Of a stretch of DNA of 64,000 bases, positions 47,031 through 58,722 are shown one piece after another. Position numbers and translations under genes: made by a program. Numbering within the stretch: the stretch's first letter is position 1; every line of letters starts with the position of its first letter. Location: positions 10,072,001 to 10,136,000 of the forward strand of contig JAUCBN010000047.1 of NCBI GenBank assembly GCA_035048815.1, given 5' to 3'. This stretch comes from Abelmoschus esculentus. Its lineage: Eukaryota > Streptophyta > Magnoliopsida > Malvales > Malvaceae. The notes below the pieces were generated by a model. The model saw only the letters and a program-made list of their open reading frames with translations, did not search any database and was not told the origin of the DNA.

Positions 47031-47456
47031 ATGGCCACCTACAAACGTTTTGCCCCAACCAATGTTGAAGACCGCTTCAACAAGTCTTTCATCACTCGGC
47101 AGTTATGGGAGGAGCAAGGGTTCCAACATTCCGACGAAGAAAATTACGGCATCGAGCACTATTTGTTCGATAGAATCAAGTACCAAGATTGGGAAATCTT
47201 TTGCCTACAACCTGCCCAGGCCAATGCCACCATCGTGTGGGAATTCTAAGCGCACGGGCCAAGCAAGGACTCCATTTTTGTCCACTACCGGGGCAGGCCT
47301 GTCCAGCTTGATGCCGAGACCATCAACCAATTCTACGGCCTCACACCTGACCATGATGTACATGCTGAATTCATGGAGGATATCACTGCCGAGGATTATG
47401 AATTGATTAAAGACGACCTTTGCTACAACAATACTCCATGGGAAACCGGTGCCCAT
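47031..47456 (+). pseudogene. Athila-like ORF2, truncated
   Basis: Starts MATYKRFAPTNVEDRF and has the same plan as the minus-strand copies, but TAA replaces a codon after IVWEF (47247-47249), and the frame is cut at 47456 by LTR sequence. The domain resembles the putative plant transposon protein / ATHILA ORF-1-type domain: REFYAHG-type core, then VQLDAETIN. Confidence 0.75.
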
Positions 47457-47988
47457 AGAGTTTCAGCGGCTAAAAGAAGTGTGAGATTGGTTGGTGGGTA
47501 TAATTGATTCACGCCGGGAGGTATCATCAAGGACTAGTCATCAACAGTACTTCGACTTAGGGATAAGAGGAGTCATCCAAGGACACTTTGCCGAACTTTG
47601 ATAAAGTCCACCCACGAGCAAGGGATTGCCGCGGCAGACAAGTATCGTTGCTGCCAAGGCAGTAATCTACAGTACTGCCGAGGCAGTGATATACAATTAC
47701 ATTGGATAGAGACAAGTCAATCAAGTCCACAATACAACACAACTGGATCCTGCCCTCTCTCTTAATCAGATCTCATCTTTATTCTTAGTTTTCTTTATTT
47801 CAATTTATTTAGTTTCATCAAAACCAAATTTATTTGTGTCTTTATTTTATTTCTTTTTATAGAGCAAGAAGACAAAGGAGGCATATTAAGTAGACCAATC
47901 CCTGTGGAGACGATACACGATTATACTGATCACTTTATTACTTGCGATGTGTCCACTTGAACCAATTGCGCACTTTTGACACGCAACA
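47457..47988 (+). repeat. 3' LTR remnant of nested element
   Basis: Only the U5 side of the LTR, from AGAGTTTCAGCGG to CGCAACA. Joined to ORF2 through shared AGAG. Confidence 0.9.
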
Positions 47989-47993
47989 CTGAG

Positions 47994-48548
47994 CATGATG
48001 GGTTAGTTCTGTAGAAGGGAAAGATTTTGGTTCCTAATGAAGCAACTTTGTGTTCTCTTCTTTTATGCGAAATTCATTATTCCAACGTGGCAGGCCATGC
48101 GTATGTGTATCGTACTCATCATCGATTGGCAGCGAATTTTTTCTGGTCTAATATGCGTTATGATGTTCCCCAATTTGTCCTCCAATGTCAAGTATGTCAA
48201 CGGATGAAAAGTGAGAGCCTTTCACCGGCCGGTTTGTTGCAGCCTTTGTCTATTCCCCAAAAAGTTTTTGAGGATATCTCTTTGAAATTCATTTTGGGAC
48301 TTCCTAAATCGAATGGAAAGGAAACGATTTTAGTGGTTGTGGATCATCTCATCAAATATGGTCATTTTTTGCACTTTCTAAACATCTGGATAGCCACATT
48401 ATTGCTCAAGTATTAGTTGAAGGTATGGTTAAACTTCATGGCATTCCCCGATCGATAGTTAGCGATAGAGATCATTTTTTTATTAGCGAGCTTTGGACTG
48501 AATTGGCTAGAATGCAGGATAAAAAATTGAATATGAGTTCTGCTTATC
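47994..48548 (+). pseudogene. Gypsy integrase, N-terminal and core part
   Basis: Continues the gypsy frame after the nested element (HDGLVL, stop, KGKILVP). The zinc-binding region (HYSNVAGHAYVYRTHHRLAA ... CQVCQRMK) is readable. The core start reads EDISLKFILGLPKS, where the first catalytic Asp (normally M-D-F) is Lys, while VVVD is kept. A further frame change lies near 48370. The text ends at SSAYH and is replaced by ORF3 sequence of another element. Confidence 0.85.
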
Positions 48549-48733
48549 ACCGAGGAGATTGCCTATGAGGAAGAAGGTGAAGAAGTGGATGCTCCAATAC
48601 AACGGACACCACCAACAAGAGTCCAACCGCCCCGACAAGCAAAAGCTCAACCATCGCCTCACCAAAGACGAAGCAATCAACAGCACGTCCTCGACGAAAG
48701 ATTGTTACAAGCAGCTCTTCGGAGTCCCTTTAA
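48549..48733 (+). pseudogene. Athila-like ORF3 tail fused to gypsy
   Basis: Reads EEGEEVDAPIQRTPPTRVQPPRQAKAQP and ends SSSSESL with TAA at 48731. The upstream part of this copy is missing; the join to integrase is at ACC(G). Confidence 0.75.
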
Positions 48734-49635
48734 ATTTTTATTCAATACTTTTTCTCTTTATATGCTGTTTGTTTTCATATTTTGTTTCCCGCTATTCTCT
48801 TCTGATATAAAGCATTAAGGACAATGCTTGGTTCGAGTTTGGGGGTGTAGAGCCTCTGCCGAGGCAATCTATTGCCGAGGCCTTGCCAAGAAAAGGGAGT
48901 ATTTAAGTGATTTTTTTTATTTCTTTATGCTCACCGCTTTACTTGAATCAATTGCCTATACTTTTGCACTGCCCATCATCAATATTGCCTTGGTTTATTC
49001 TTTAAGGCTATAGAAACTTTCTCCTTACCATGGTTAGTTCCTGTTAAGAAGGTTTATCCTTAGGATACTTAAGGATGAAAACTTAGAAGCTTACTATAAG
49101 ATAAATTTTAAAAACACTTTTGGGACTTATTGGATTATAGGAATTCTTTTAATGAACTTAGGTGATAAAGACTTAGATTTTTGGGCAAGAGACTAGAGGT
49201 GCCTATCACCAGCTCTAGGAATTACTCTTCTTCATGCTAGAGGTGCCCGAAATTGGATCTAGTATGCTAAAAAGAATATCAAAAGAAAGAAGGAATTAGT
49301 GATGAGAAAAACACAATCCTTGAGGTGCCCGAAATTGGCTCAAGAATTGGTGGTTTAGAAAAGAAGAAAACACTTAACCAAAGTCTACTTGTCTTGAACT
49401 TAGAGTTTATCTAAGAAAGCCTTTAATCAAACTTGTCCACAAAAACCCACACACTCACCAAATCTTATAGTTTGTTTCTAGGTAAACCCTTGGGTGGCCG
49501 AAAGATTAAGTCTAAAGAATAGGCATAGTTATGGTGGGGAGAATAGATGGAAACATAAGACCAAGAGAGAATAGAGTTTGGCAAATTGATGGTTTGCATT
49601 GCTTGAGGACAAGCAATAGTTCGAGTTTGGGGGTG
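48734..49635 (+). other. 3' region and polypurine tract, plus-strand copy
   Basis: Same plan as 2193-3110: hairpin plus internal tract (48809-48845), three hairpins (about 49193-49345; here the third stem is a perfect CTTGAG/CTCAAG), then ATTGCTTG-AGGA-CAAGCAAT near 49598 and AGTTTGGGGGTG at the LTR. Confidence 0.7.
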
Positions 49636-50151
49636 TGATAAGTGCTCAACTCACTATCACTTTTTACACCTTTTATGGGCATTAATCACTAAATCTACAC
49701 CTACTCGGACCAATGCATATACTTAATGTGATATATTTATAAGTTATGATTATAAAGATGATATTTAACGAAAAGGAAAGTTTTACTGCATTTTTACATC
49801 TGTGTAGGATAAACTATTGCCGCGGCAGCAACATGGCCGAGGCAGGACCTGATGCCAAGGCAGCAGTAGAAAGACAGGAAGCAATACTGTAGGCGATTGG
49901 AAGAGAAAAATCCAATGGATGTTTCTGGACATGTAGCACATGGATCGGAGCTGGTTAGCACGAGGAAAAGCCCAAGACAAGGCCACACGGGAAAGCTTTT
50001 TTATTTGGAATAAACTTGGAAATATTTTATTTATGTACATGACTTGTTCCCTACTCCAAGTTGTATTCTACTTAGGAAAGGTTTGCCCTAGGCCAAGCCT
50101 ATATAATACCTAGCCGTCTAAGGGAATAGGAGAGCCGATTCTTAGAGAGTT
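49636..50151 (+). repeat. 3' LTR, first 516 bp only
   Basis: Begins TGATAAG and runs past the TATA region to CTTAGAGAGT, where it is cut by the minus-strand element starting at 50152. Its remainder should lie beyond the right edge of the window. Confidence 0.85.
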
Positions 50152-51472
50152 TGTCGCGTGTCAAAAGTGCGCGTTTAGTGCAAGTGGACACATCGAAAGT
50201 AATAAGTGATAAGTATTTATCGGATTATCGTCTCCATAGGGATTGGTAGACTCAGTATGTCTTCTTCGTCTTCTTGTTCTGTAGAAAGAAATAAAGTAAA
50301 ACACAAGTGATCGAGTTTGGATTAACTAAACTAAAACAACTAAGTAAAAGTAAAGAGAATTAAATATTAGAGAGAGATAGGTCAGGATCCAGTTGTGTTA
50401 TATTGTGGATTTGATTGACTTGTCTCTGTCCAATGCAATCGTATATCACTGCCTCGGCAGCACTGCAGATTACTCCCTTGGCAGCGACGATACTGTCCGT
50501 CGCGGCAATCCCTTGATCGTGGGTGGACTTTACCAAAGTTCGGCAAAATGTCCTTGGATGATTCCGCTTATCCCTAAGTCGAAGTACTGTTGATGACTAG
50601 TCCTTGATGATACCTCCCAGCGTGAATCAATTATACTCACCAACCAATCTCACACTTCTTTTAGCCGCTGAAACTCTTAACCTATCCCTAGGCCGAGTTA
50701 GTATTTCGCGATTGAAACACCGTACTTACCCTTTTCGTGAATCTAACTCTCCCGAGTCTAGATAAATGGATTACTCACAAACTTCTCTCCCGAGCTTGAA
50801 TGTAAGAACAAGGAATAACAAAGGATAAGCAAACCTTGATAGTTTTATTGCATTGAAACAAAGACAAAGTACAATCTCCTCTTACAAATACTAACAACCT
50901 TCACCTAAACCCTAAGAAAGCTTAGAACATAGTTGAGAGAAAGAAAACAAAGGGTTTATGAATCGGCTCTCTCTAGGTATTCTTGTCTCATACATAGGAC
51001 GACTAGGTCTTTATATAGGCTAGACCTAGGGCAAACCTTTCCTAAGTAGAATACAACTTGGAGTAGGGAACAAGTCGTGTACATAATTAAAATATTTCCA
51101 AGTTTAATTCAACTAAGAGGCTTTCCCGCGTGGCTTTTTCCTGGGCTTTTCCTCATGCTAGCCAGCTCCGATCCATGTGCTTTAAGTCCAGACACGTCCC
51201 TTGGATTTTTCTCTTCCAATCGCCTACAGTCTTGCTTCCTGGCTGCTGCCTCGGCATCAGGTCCTGCCTCGGCCTTGTTGCTGCTGCGGCAATGGTTCTC
51301 CTGCACAGATACAAAAATGTAGTAAAACTTGCCTTTTCTTTAAATATGAGTTCTATGAGATTAACTTCTAAATATATCACATTAAGTACATGCATTGGTC
51401 CAAGTGGGTGTAAATTCGATGATTAATGCCCATAAAAGGTGTAAAAAGTGATAGTGAGTTGAGCACTTATCA
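50152..51472 (-). repeat. 3' LTR of host element
   Basis: TGTCGCGTGTC to GAGCACTTATCA on plus, 1321 bp. TATATAGGC (TATA box on minus) lies near 51012. Confidence 0.9.
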
Positions 51473-51869
51473 CACCCCCAAACTCGAACTATTGCTTGTC
51501 CTCAAGCAATGCAAACCATCAATTTGCCGAACTCTACTCTCTCTTGGTCTTATGTTTCCATCTATTCTCCCCACCATAACTATGCCTATTCTTAAGCCTT
51601 AACCTTTTGGCTACCCAAGGGTTTACCTAGAAACAAACTATAAGAATTGTGAGTGTGTGCGTTTTTGTGGACAAGTTTGATTAAAGGCTTTCTTAGATAA
51701 ACTCTAAGTTCAAGACAAGTAGAATTCGGTTAAGTGTTCTCTTCTTTTCTAAACCACCAATTCTTGAGCCAATTTCGGGCACCTCAAGCAGCATATAAAA
51801 ACAGCAAATAGCAAATAATATTGAATTATATGAGAAAAATATTAAAGAGACTCCGAAGAGCTGCTTGTA
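51473..51869 (-). other. Shortened 3' region of host element and ORF3 end
   Basis: Polypurine tract and AGGA-loop hairpin next to the LTR (51473-51515), then a deletion that removes two of the three hairpins and the internal tract. The ORF3 stop is at 51842-51844 and SSSSESL precedes it. Confidence 0.7.
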
Positions 51870-51874
51870 ACAAT

Positions 51875-53195
51875 TGTCAAAAGTGCGCGTTCAGTGCAAG
51901 TGGACACATCGCAAGTAATAAGTGATAAGTATATTATCGAGTTACCGTCTCCTCAGGGACTGGTATACTTAATATGCTTTCTTCACCTCCTTGTTCTGTA
52001 GAAAGATAAAAACACAAATAAGTTGATTTGATTTATCTAAACTAAAATAACTAAAATAAAAGTAAAGGATTGAAATAGTAGAGAGAGATGAGCTAGGATC
52101 CAGTTGTGTCGTATTGTGGAATTGATTGACTTGTCTCTTTCCAATGCAATCGTATATCACTGCATCGGCAGCACTGCAGTTTACTGCCTGGGCAGCGATA
52201 ACACTGTCTGCCGCGGCAATCCCTTGCTCGTGGGCAGACTTTACCAAAGTTCGGCAAAGTGTCCTTGAATGACTCCGCTTATCCCTAAGTCAGAGTGCTG
52301 TTGATGACTAGTCCTTGATGATACCTCCCAGCGTGAACCAATTATACTCACCAACAAATCTCACACTTCTTTTAGCCGCTGAAACTCTTAACCTATCCCT
52401 AGGCTGAGTTAGTATTTCGCGATTGAAACACCGTACTTATCCCTTTCGTGAATCTAACTCTCCCGAGCATAGATAAATGGATGATTCACAATATCCTCTC
52501 CCGAGCTCAATTGTGAAAACAAAGAATAACAAAGGATAAGCAAACCTTGATAACTTTATTGCATTGAATGAAAGACAAAGTACAATCTGCTCTCGCAAAT
52601 ACTCTACAACCTTCACCTAATCCCTAAGAAGGTTTAGAACATGATGGAGAGGAAAGAAACAAGAGTAGAAGTCGGCTTTCTCCCTAGGCATTTTGTGTTT
52701 TGTACATTGGGTGGCTAGGTCTTTATATAGGCTAAACCTAGGGCAAACCTTTCCTAAGTAGAATACAACTTGGAGTAGGGAACAAGTCAAGTACATAATA
52801 ATAATATATTTCCAAGTTTATATTCGGCTAAGGTGCTTTCCTGCGTGGTTTTCCTTTGGGCTTTTCCTTGTGCTAACCAGCTCCGATTCATGGGCTTCAA
52901 GTCCAGACACGTTCCTTGGATTTTTGTCTTTCCATCGCCTATAATCTTGCTTCTTGTCTTTCTGCTGCTGCTTCAGCATCAGGTCCTGCCTCGGCCTTGT
53001 CTCTGCCGCGGCACTGGTTCTCCTGCAGAGATATGAAAACGCAGTAAAACGTGCCTTTTTCTGTAAATATTATCTATATGAGTATAACTTCTAAATATAT
53101 CACATTGAGTGCATGCATTGGTCCGAGTGGGTGTATATTTGGTAATTAATGCCCATAAAAGGAGTAAAAAGTGATAGTGCGTTGAGCACTTATCA
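51875..53195 (-). repeat. 3' LTR of inner element
   Basis: 1321 bp; on plus begins TGTCAAAAGTGCGCG, so the usual terminal CGCGACA (minus) is missing, perhaps by slippage between two GACA copies. Confidence 0.9.
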
Positions 53196-54117
53196 CACCC
53201 CCAAACTCGAACTATTGCTTGTCCTCAAGCAATGCAAACCATCAATTTGCCGAACTTTACTCTCTCTTGGTCTTACATGTCCATCTATTCTCCCCACCAT
53301 AGCTAGGCCTATTCTTTAGCCTTAACCATTCGGTTACTCAAGGATTTACCTAGAAACAAACTATAGGAGTTGTGAGTGTGTGTGTTTTTGTGGACAAGTT
53401 GATTAAAGGCTTTCTTAGATAAACTCTAAGTTCAAGAAAAATAGACATTGGTTAAGTGTTCTCTTCTTTTTCAGACCCCAAATCTTGAGCCGGTTTCGGG
53501 CACCTCAAAGACTTGTGTTTTTTTCACTAAAATTCTTCTTTCTTTTTAATATTCCTTAACACATACTAGAGCCAATTTCGGGCACCTCTAGCATGAAGAA
53601 GAGACTTTCTAGAGCTGGTGATAGGCATCTCTAGTTACTTTCCAAAAATCTAAGTCTTTATCACCTAAGTTCATTAAAAGAATTCCTATAATCCAACAAG
53701 TCCCAAAAGTGTTTAAAGTTTAAAGTTCTACCTATAGTAGGCTTCTAAGTTTTCATCCTTAAGCATCCTAAGGTCAAGCCCTCTTAACAGAACCTAAACA
53801 TGGTAAGGAGAAAGATTTCTATAGCCTTAAAGAGTAAACTAAGGCAATACTGATGATGAGCAGTACAAGAGTGTAGGCAGTGAATTCAAGTAAGGCGGGG
53901 AGCATAAAAAATTAAAATAAAATCACTGGAATACTTCCTTTTTGGCAAGGCCGCGGCAGTAGATTGCTGCCTTGGCAGTGAATCTGCACCCCCAAAATCA
54001 AACCAAGCATTGTCCTCAATGCTTTACGTTTTGAAGGAATAAACGGCAAAACAGAATATGAATTATGCACAACAAGTAAAAACAGTAAAAGCAATTGAAT
54101 TAATGGACAAAGAATAT
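53196..54117 (-). other. Structured 3' region of inner element
   Basis: Complete version: polypurine tract and hairpin at 53196-53240, three hairpins at about 53480-53640, TGCCTTGGCA near 53969 and internal tract with hairpin near 53990-54025. Non-coding. Confidence 0.7.
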
Positions 54118-55652
54118 TTAAAGCGACTCTGAAGTGCTGCTTGAAACAATTTTTCTCCGTGGCCTTGATGCCAAATGCCTTGTCCTTGGGGAGGGCGATG
54201 GTTGCGCCTTTGCTTGCCTCGAAGGCTGGACTCGAGTGGGTGGGGTCCTTTGCATCGGGGCTTCTACTTCTTCTCCTTCTTCGACATCCGCCATCTCTTC
54301 GGTTATCATCACGTTCGTTCCTCCTCCCATCGCAGTTGCTCCTCCGGTGTGGTGTGTGCTTGGGCCGGCAACAGTGGAACTTTGGTGCACATATGCATCT
54401 ATCTCGGCGGATAGACTGCCCATGATAATTGGCGATCTGGGTGGAGTGCTGAAAACGACCCTTCGCTTGGATGGCCTTCTGCTGACAGACGAGGCCGCAG
54501 CAGAATCTGCCGCCCTAGATGGGCTGGCAGCCTGGTATTGGTGTTGAGGGTTCGGATGGAAGAATGGTCGTGGTCTTCCCGGGGCTGGTGTAGTCTCGGT
54601 GTAGGGTGCGGCGGTGATGAACATGTTGCTTGGGAACTCCGGGAATTGTACGCCTTGGTCCGGGAAGGCGTGCAGCAGCATCTGGGATAGAGTGTCATTG
54701 AAGTCCCGTTGGTACTCCATGTACCGTTGTTGTCGAAGATCCATTGCGGCCATTCGTTGCAGGATTTCTTGGTATGGGTCTGCTGCGGCAGAGGTGTGGG
54801 CAGTACCAGGCATGTCTGCCGTGTACTGGGCCCTGACAGTAGTATCGGCAGTGAACTACTGCGGCGTTGCCTGGACAGGTTCTGCTTGTGTGATCTGCAT
54901 GACTTTATGGCAGAAATCCCTGGTCCATCCTCGTCTTGGGGGCGTGTATTCATCAGTTTCTTCAATGGGTACACCTACAGAAACACATAAACCCGTAATC
55001 AAGCAAGGGAAATACAATGGTCCTCTATCTTTCTTACCGCACTCGTGAATTTCCTGTAGGATGATTTCTCCAACGTTGATGGTCCTCTTGTTGATGATGG
55101 ATTGGATAAGCACCAATCTCTTGCGATCCACCGTGCTATTGTGTGATGTTGGGATGAGGCGTCTTTTGACGAAGGTGTTCCACATCTTGGCCTCCAGCTT
55201 CAAGCTTTGTCTTGTTACGGATCCTCGATGGTACCGGTTTCCCATGGAGTGTTCCCGTAACAAAGATCGTCTTTGATGAGTTCATAGTCCTCGACAGTGA
55301 TATCTTCCAAGAATTCGACATGGATATCACTGTCTGGGGTGATACCGTAGAAGTTGTTGATCGTCTCGACATCGAGCTGGATCGGTCTGTCGCGACAGTG
55401 AACGAATAGGGAGTCTTTTCTGGGCCCATGAGCGTAGAACTCCCGCATGATCGTGGCGTTCGCCTGGGCAGGTTGCAAACAGAAAATTTCCCAATTCTGG
55501 TACTTAATTCTGTCATAGAGGTAGTGTTCAATGCCGTAGTTCTCTTCGTCCGCATACTGGAAACCTTGCTCTTCCCAAAGTTGCCTAGCGATGAAAGATC
55601 GGTTGAATCGATTTTCAACGTTGGCTGGGGCGAATCTTTTGTATGTAGCCAT
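54118..55652 (-). pseudogene. ORF2-ORF3, plant-transposon-protein type
   Basis: One gene of about 511 codons starting MATYKRFAPANVENRF. The N-terminal ~275 residues form a domain with ARQLWEEQGF, DRIKYQNWEIFCLQP, REFYAHG, IQLDVETINNFYG and RRGWTRDFCHKV, which I compare with the putative plant transposon protein (PF20167) and ATHILA ORF-1 families. The C-terminal part is Met/Gln-rich (RMAAMDLRQQRYMEYQRDF), then basic and Pro/Ser-rich to SESL. No signal peptide or membrane segment is seen, so it is not an obvious envelope. Breaks: a one-base deletion near 55225 and a TAG after ATPQ (54856-54858). Function unknown. Confidence 0.75.
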
Positions 55653-55807
55653 CAAGATAGAGAGATGTGAGTTCTTGGAGGTTTTTCTTGAAGGGAATCT
55701 GGAGAGTTAACAAGAAATAAAAGGCAGAGAGTAATTGAGAGAGAGATTGTTATGAATGCTAAAGAAAACAAGAAAGTAAGAGTGAATAGTTCAAGAGGAA
55801 GGAGTTT

Positions 55808-55815
55808 CTTATATA
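55808..55815 (-). promoter_or_regulatory. Internal TATA box before ORF2
   Basis: TATATAAG on minus, 156 bp before the ATG, with TGCCGCGGCA (55868-55877) and TGCCTCGGCA (55948-55957) upstream. Confidence 0.55.
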
Positions 55816-56104
55816 GGCCTCGGCCTTGTGACCGTTGAGACCACTAGCCGTTGTAACTTCCTTTTTTTGCCGCGGCAGGAATCTCTGCAGACTAGCCGTT
55901 ACACTGTTCTGCCCGTTGGGACTGCAGCGGCCCTGACACTGTTTTATTGCCTCGGCAGAGTTCCTGTTGTGAACTATTTTTCCCTAATTCTTGCTTTTTA
56001 TTCCTAAATAAAACACACAAAAGAAAAATACTGAAAGCGAAAATAATTAGAAAAATAAAAATAAACTACTAATCCTAATATAATAATAAAGAAAAGGGGA
56101 GAGG

Positions 56105-58648
56105 TTAGGTTACTGGTGGAGAGCATGCAAATGCATCTCCTAAAATTATTTTCTCCCTTAGACCCAAATTATGTATCTGTTGTGGGCCACTCCTTTGTGC
56201 TGTCTGTCTATCCATCTTGGGCTTGATTTTCTTGCCGAATATTCTGCCGAGCAGACTGCCCAGGCAGGATATTTTATTGTCTACTGTGTGGATGACCTTG
56301 CATTCCTCTGGATCATCATACTTCTTCAAGTTGTGGAATGCGTTGAGTTTGACTTGTTGGTCATTGACCCGCATAGTCAACTCTCCTTTTTCCACGTCAA
56401 TTAATGTGCGTCCAGTTGCTAGAAAGGGTCTCCCAAGGATGACCGGTGCATTGTCATCTGCTTCACAATCAAGGACAAGGAAGTCGGCAGGAAAAATAAA
56501 CTTGTTAACTCTTACCAGTATGTCATCGATTTTGCCTTCAGGTTGCACATAGGATCTATCCGCGAGTTGGAGCATCACTATTGTAGGCTTTGGCCTTCCA
56601 ATTCCAAGCTTTTGGAAGACTGATTTAGGTATGAGGTTTATGCTTGCTCCAAGGTCACATAGGGCCTTTCCTTCATAACTCTTTCCTATCGCACAAGGTA
56701 TAATGAAGCAACCAGGATCTTTTAACTTTGGTGGCATGCGGTTATGCAGCATTGCCATGCATCCCTCGGTAGCATCCACTGTTTCAAACTCACCTATTCG
56801 TTTTCTCTTGGACACCATGTCCTTTAAGAACTTGGCATAATTTGGCATTTGTTCAATAGCTTCAACGAACGGTATATTGATGTGGACTTGCTTCAAGATG
56901 TCGAGGAACTTCTTGAATTGCTGATCCTGTTTTTGCTTTTTCAACCTTTGCGGGAAAGGTGGTGGTGGTCTTATCTCCTTCAGGGTTTCTTTAGTTTGAA
57001 GTCTTATACCTGGCACCACTGGAATTGTTGCTGCCTCGGCAGGCTGCTCAGGAGCTGCAGTGCTTTCTGCCGGGGCAGTGTTGTCAGCTTCAGTTTGCTC
57101 GGCCTCTTCTCTTGTTTGATTTGCTGATTGGGTTTGGCTCTCTGGGATCTTCTCCTTCAGCTGTAGACCACTCCTAGTAGTGATTGCCTTACACTGCTCA
57201 TGGCTTATTACCTTAGCAACTTCAGTATTGCTAGGTAGGCCTCCTTGTGGTCTAGTGTTTATGCATTGAGCAAACTGCCCAACTTGAGTTTCCAACGTTT
57301 TTATGGTCGCTTCTTGATTTTGCAGCCTCATCTCAGTCCTATTCATGAAGGCATCTGTCCTCTTGATGAAATTACTATTTTCTGCCATGTATGACTCAGT
57401 TTTCATCATGAAGGCCTTTAACGTGTTTTCCAATGAACTTACCGGTTGCTGTTGCATCTGCTGCTGCGGCATCGGCTGTTGGACTTGCTGCTGCGGCATC
57501 GGCTGCTGAAATCCCGATGGTTGGGTGATTGGGTTTAAGGCATTGTTTGGGTTGCTCCATGATAGGTTTGGATGCCTCTTCCATGAGGGGTTGTATGTGT
57601 TGGACATCACATTATTGCGGTTGTAGTTCCCAACATACATACCAGTTTCTTGATTCATGCAGTCAGCAGAACTGTGGTTTCCTGCACATAAGTCACAGTA
57701 TGAATCAATTACCTTGACCTCACGGGTATTGTGTTGTAACTATAGGTTTTGCACCATCTTGGTAAGAGAGGCCAATTGTGGTGCCACTGAACTTGATGAA
57801 TCTAATTCATTTACCGTGGCTTGGCGTCTTACTCCTCCTCGCCTAGATGTAGGAAACTGGAAGTCATTCTTTGCGAGTTTGTTTAATATTTCAATAGCTT
57901 CCTCAAGTGCTTTGTCCAGGAGTGTTCCGTTTGCCGAGGCATCTAACATCATCCTTGTCGGGGCATTCGTGGCATTGTAAAACATTGTCACTTGTGTTCA
58001 TAAGGGAAATCCATGCAACGGACACTTGTGCAATAGCTCTCTGTAGCGTTCCCATGCCTCGTACATTGGTTCGTCTTCAGCCTGTCAAAAAGAAGTGATT
58101 TCATTACGGATTCTATCATATAGATTAGTAGGATTAAAGCGAGTAATGAAATCACGGCAAAGTTCACTCCAGGATCCAATAGATCCTGCTGGAATGCTAT
58201 TTAACCAAACTTTCGCCCTATCCCTTAGTGAATAGGGGAATAGCTTAAATCGCAAGACATCTTCATGGACTCCTTGGATTTTGAAAGAGTTGCAAATTTC
58301 CATGAAGGATTCGAGGTTCTGCCTTGCGTCTTCAGTTGCAGACCCACCAAATTGTCCAATTGTATTTAACATATTGAACATAACGGGTTTGAGTTCAAAA
58401 TGGGCTGCTTCAATCTCTGGTGTAACGACTCCTGGGTTTAATCCGTTTAAGCTCTCTTCCAAGAAGTCCCTGACAGTGAGCTGCCGCGGCCCAGGTGGCG
58501 GCGGAAGTACTACATTGCCGGCAGGTAAGTTTTGTCCTGCCGGGTGTTCTGCCATGGCTCCTTGGATCTGTCTCCTCAACCTTTGCCTTGTTCTTTCGAT
58601 CTCTAGATCTAATTCGTACAAGGGGTTGGTTGGATTGGCCCTGGTCAT
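56105..58648 (-). pseudogene. Athila-like gag and aspartic protease
   Basis: 847 codons in one frame from MTRANPTNPLYEL with three in-frame stops (at about 58085, 58008 and 57740) and no frame change. The capsid part is at about 60-200: FELKPVMFNMLNTIGQF, LFPYSLRDRAKVWLNSIP and FITRFNP. The zinc knuckle CDLCAGNHSSADC lies just before 57658. After a Gln-rich stretch (QQPMPQQQ) and AITTRSGL comes the protease with DLGASINLIP at about residues 665-674, then ADFLVLD and ILGRPFL. The usual D-S/T-G reads D-L-G, as common in this lineage. It ends in a stop where reverse transcriptase would follow in Athila. Confidence 0.9.
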
Positions 58649-58722
58649 ACACCAAGAAAAACAAAAGTAAAATAAAAATAAAAATAAACAAGAAAATAAA
58701 GAAAACAAAATTTAGTTGCCAG

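Larger units (their letters stand above)
43828..47988 (+). mobile_element. Athila-like element nested in gypsy, rearranged
   Basis: TGATAAG to CGCAACA with the exact duplication CTGAG on both sides; removing it restores the gypsy reading GYSE-HDGLVL. Inside: 5' LTR, tRNA-Asp primer site, a recombinant ORF1, internal TATA box, ORF2 start, then a jump at AGAG (47457) into the last 532 bp of the LTR. ORF3, the 3' region and U3 of the 3' LTR were deleted after or during insertion. Confidence 0.95.
40395..48548 (+). mobile_element. Ty3/gypsy element, decayed, 3'-truncated
   Basis: Short 5' LTR, gag, protease, reverse transcriptase, RNase H and integrase in gypsy order. It is interrupted at 43828-47988 by an Athila-like element (CTGAG duplication at 43823-43827 and 47989-47993). 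The integrase is cut at 48548 and fused to ORF3 sequence of another element through shared ACC. Short LTR and gag type suggest the Reina-like chromoviruses, but the part that would carry a chromodomain is missing. Confidence 0.85.

Noticed and set aside
54134..54547. 137-residue plus-strand ORF
   Set aside because: Antisense of ORF3, whose biased codons leave the other strand open.
54118..55652. Possible envelope gene
   Set aside because: It sits where some Athila elements have an env-like ORF, but no signal peptide or membrane segment is visible; the plant-transposon-protein domain fits better.
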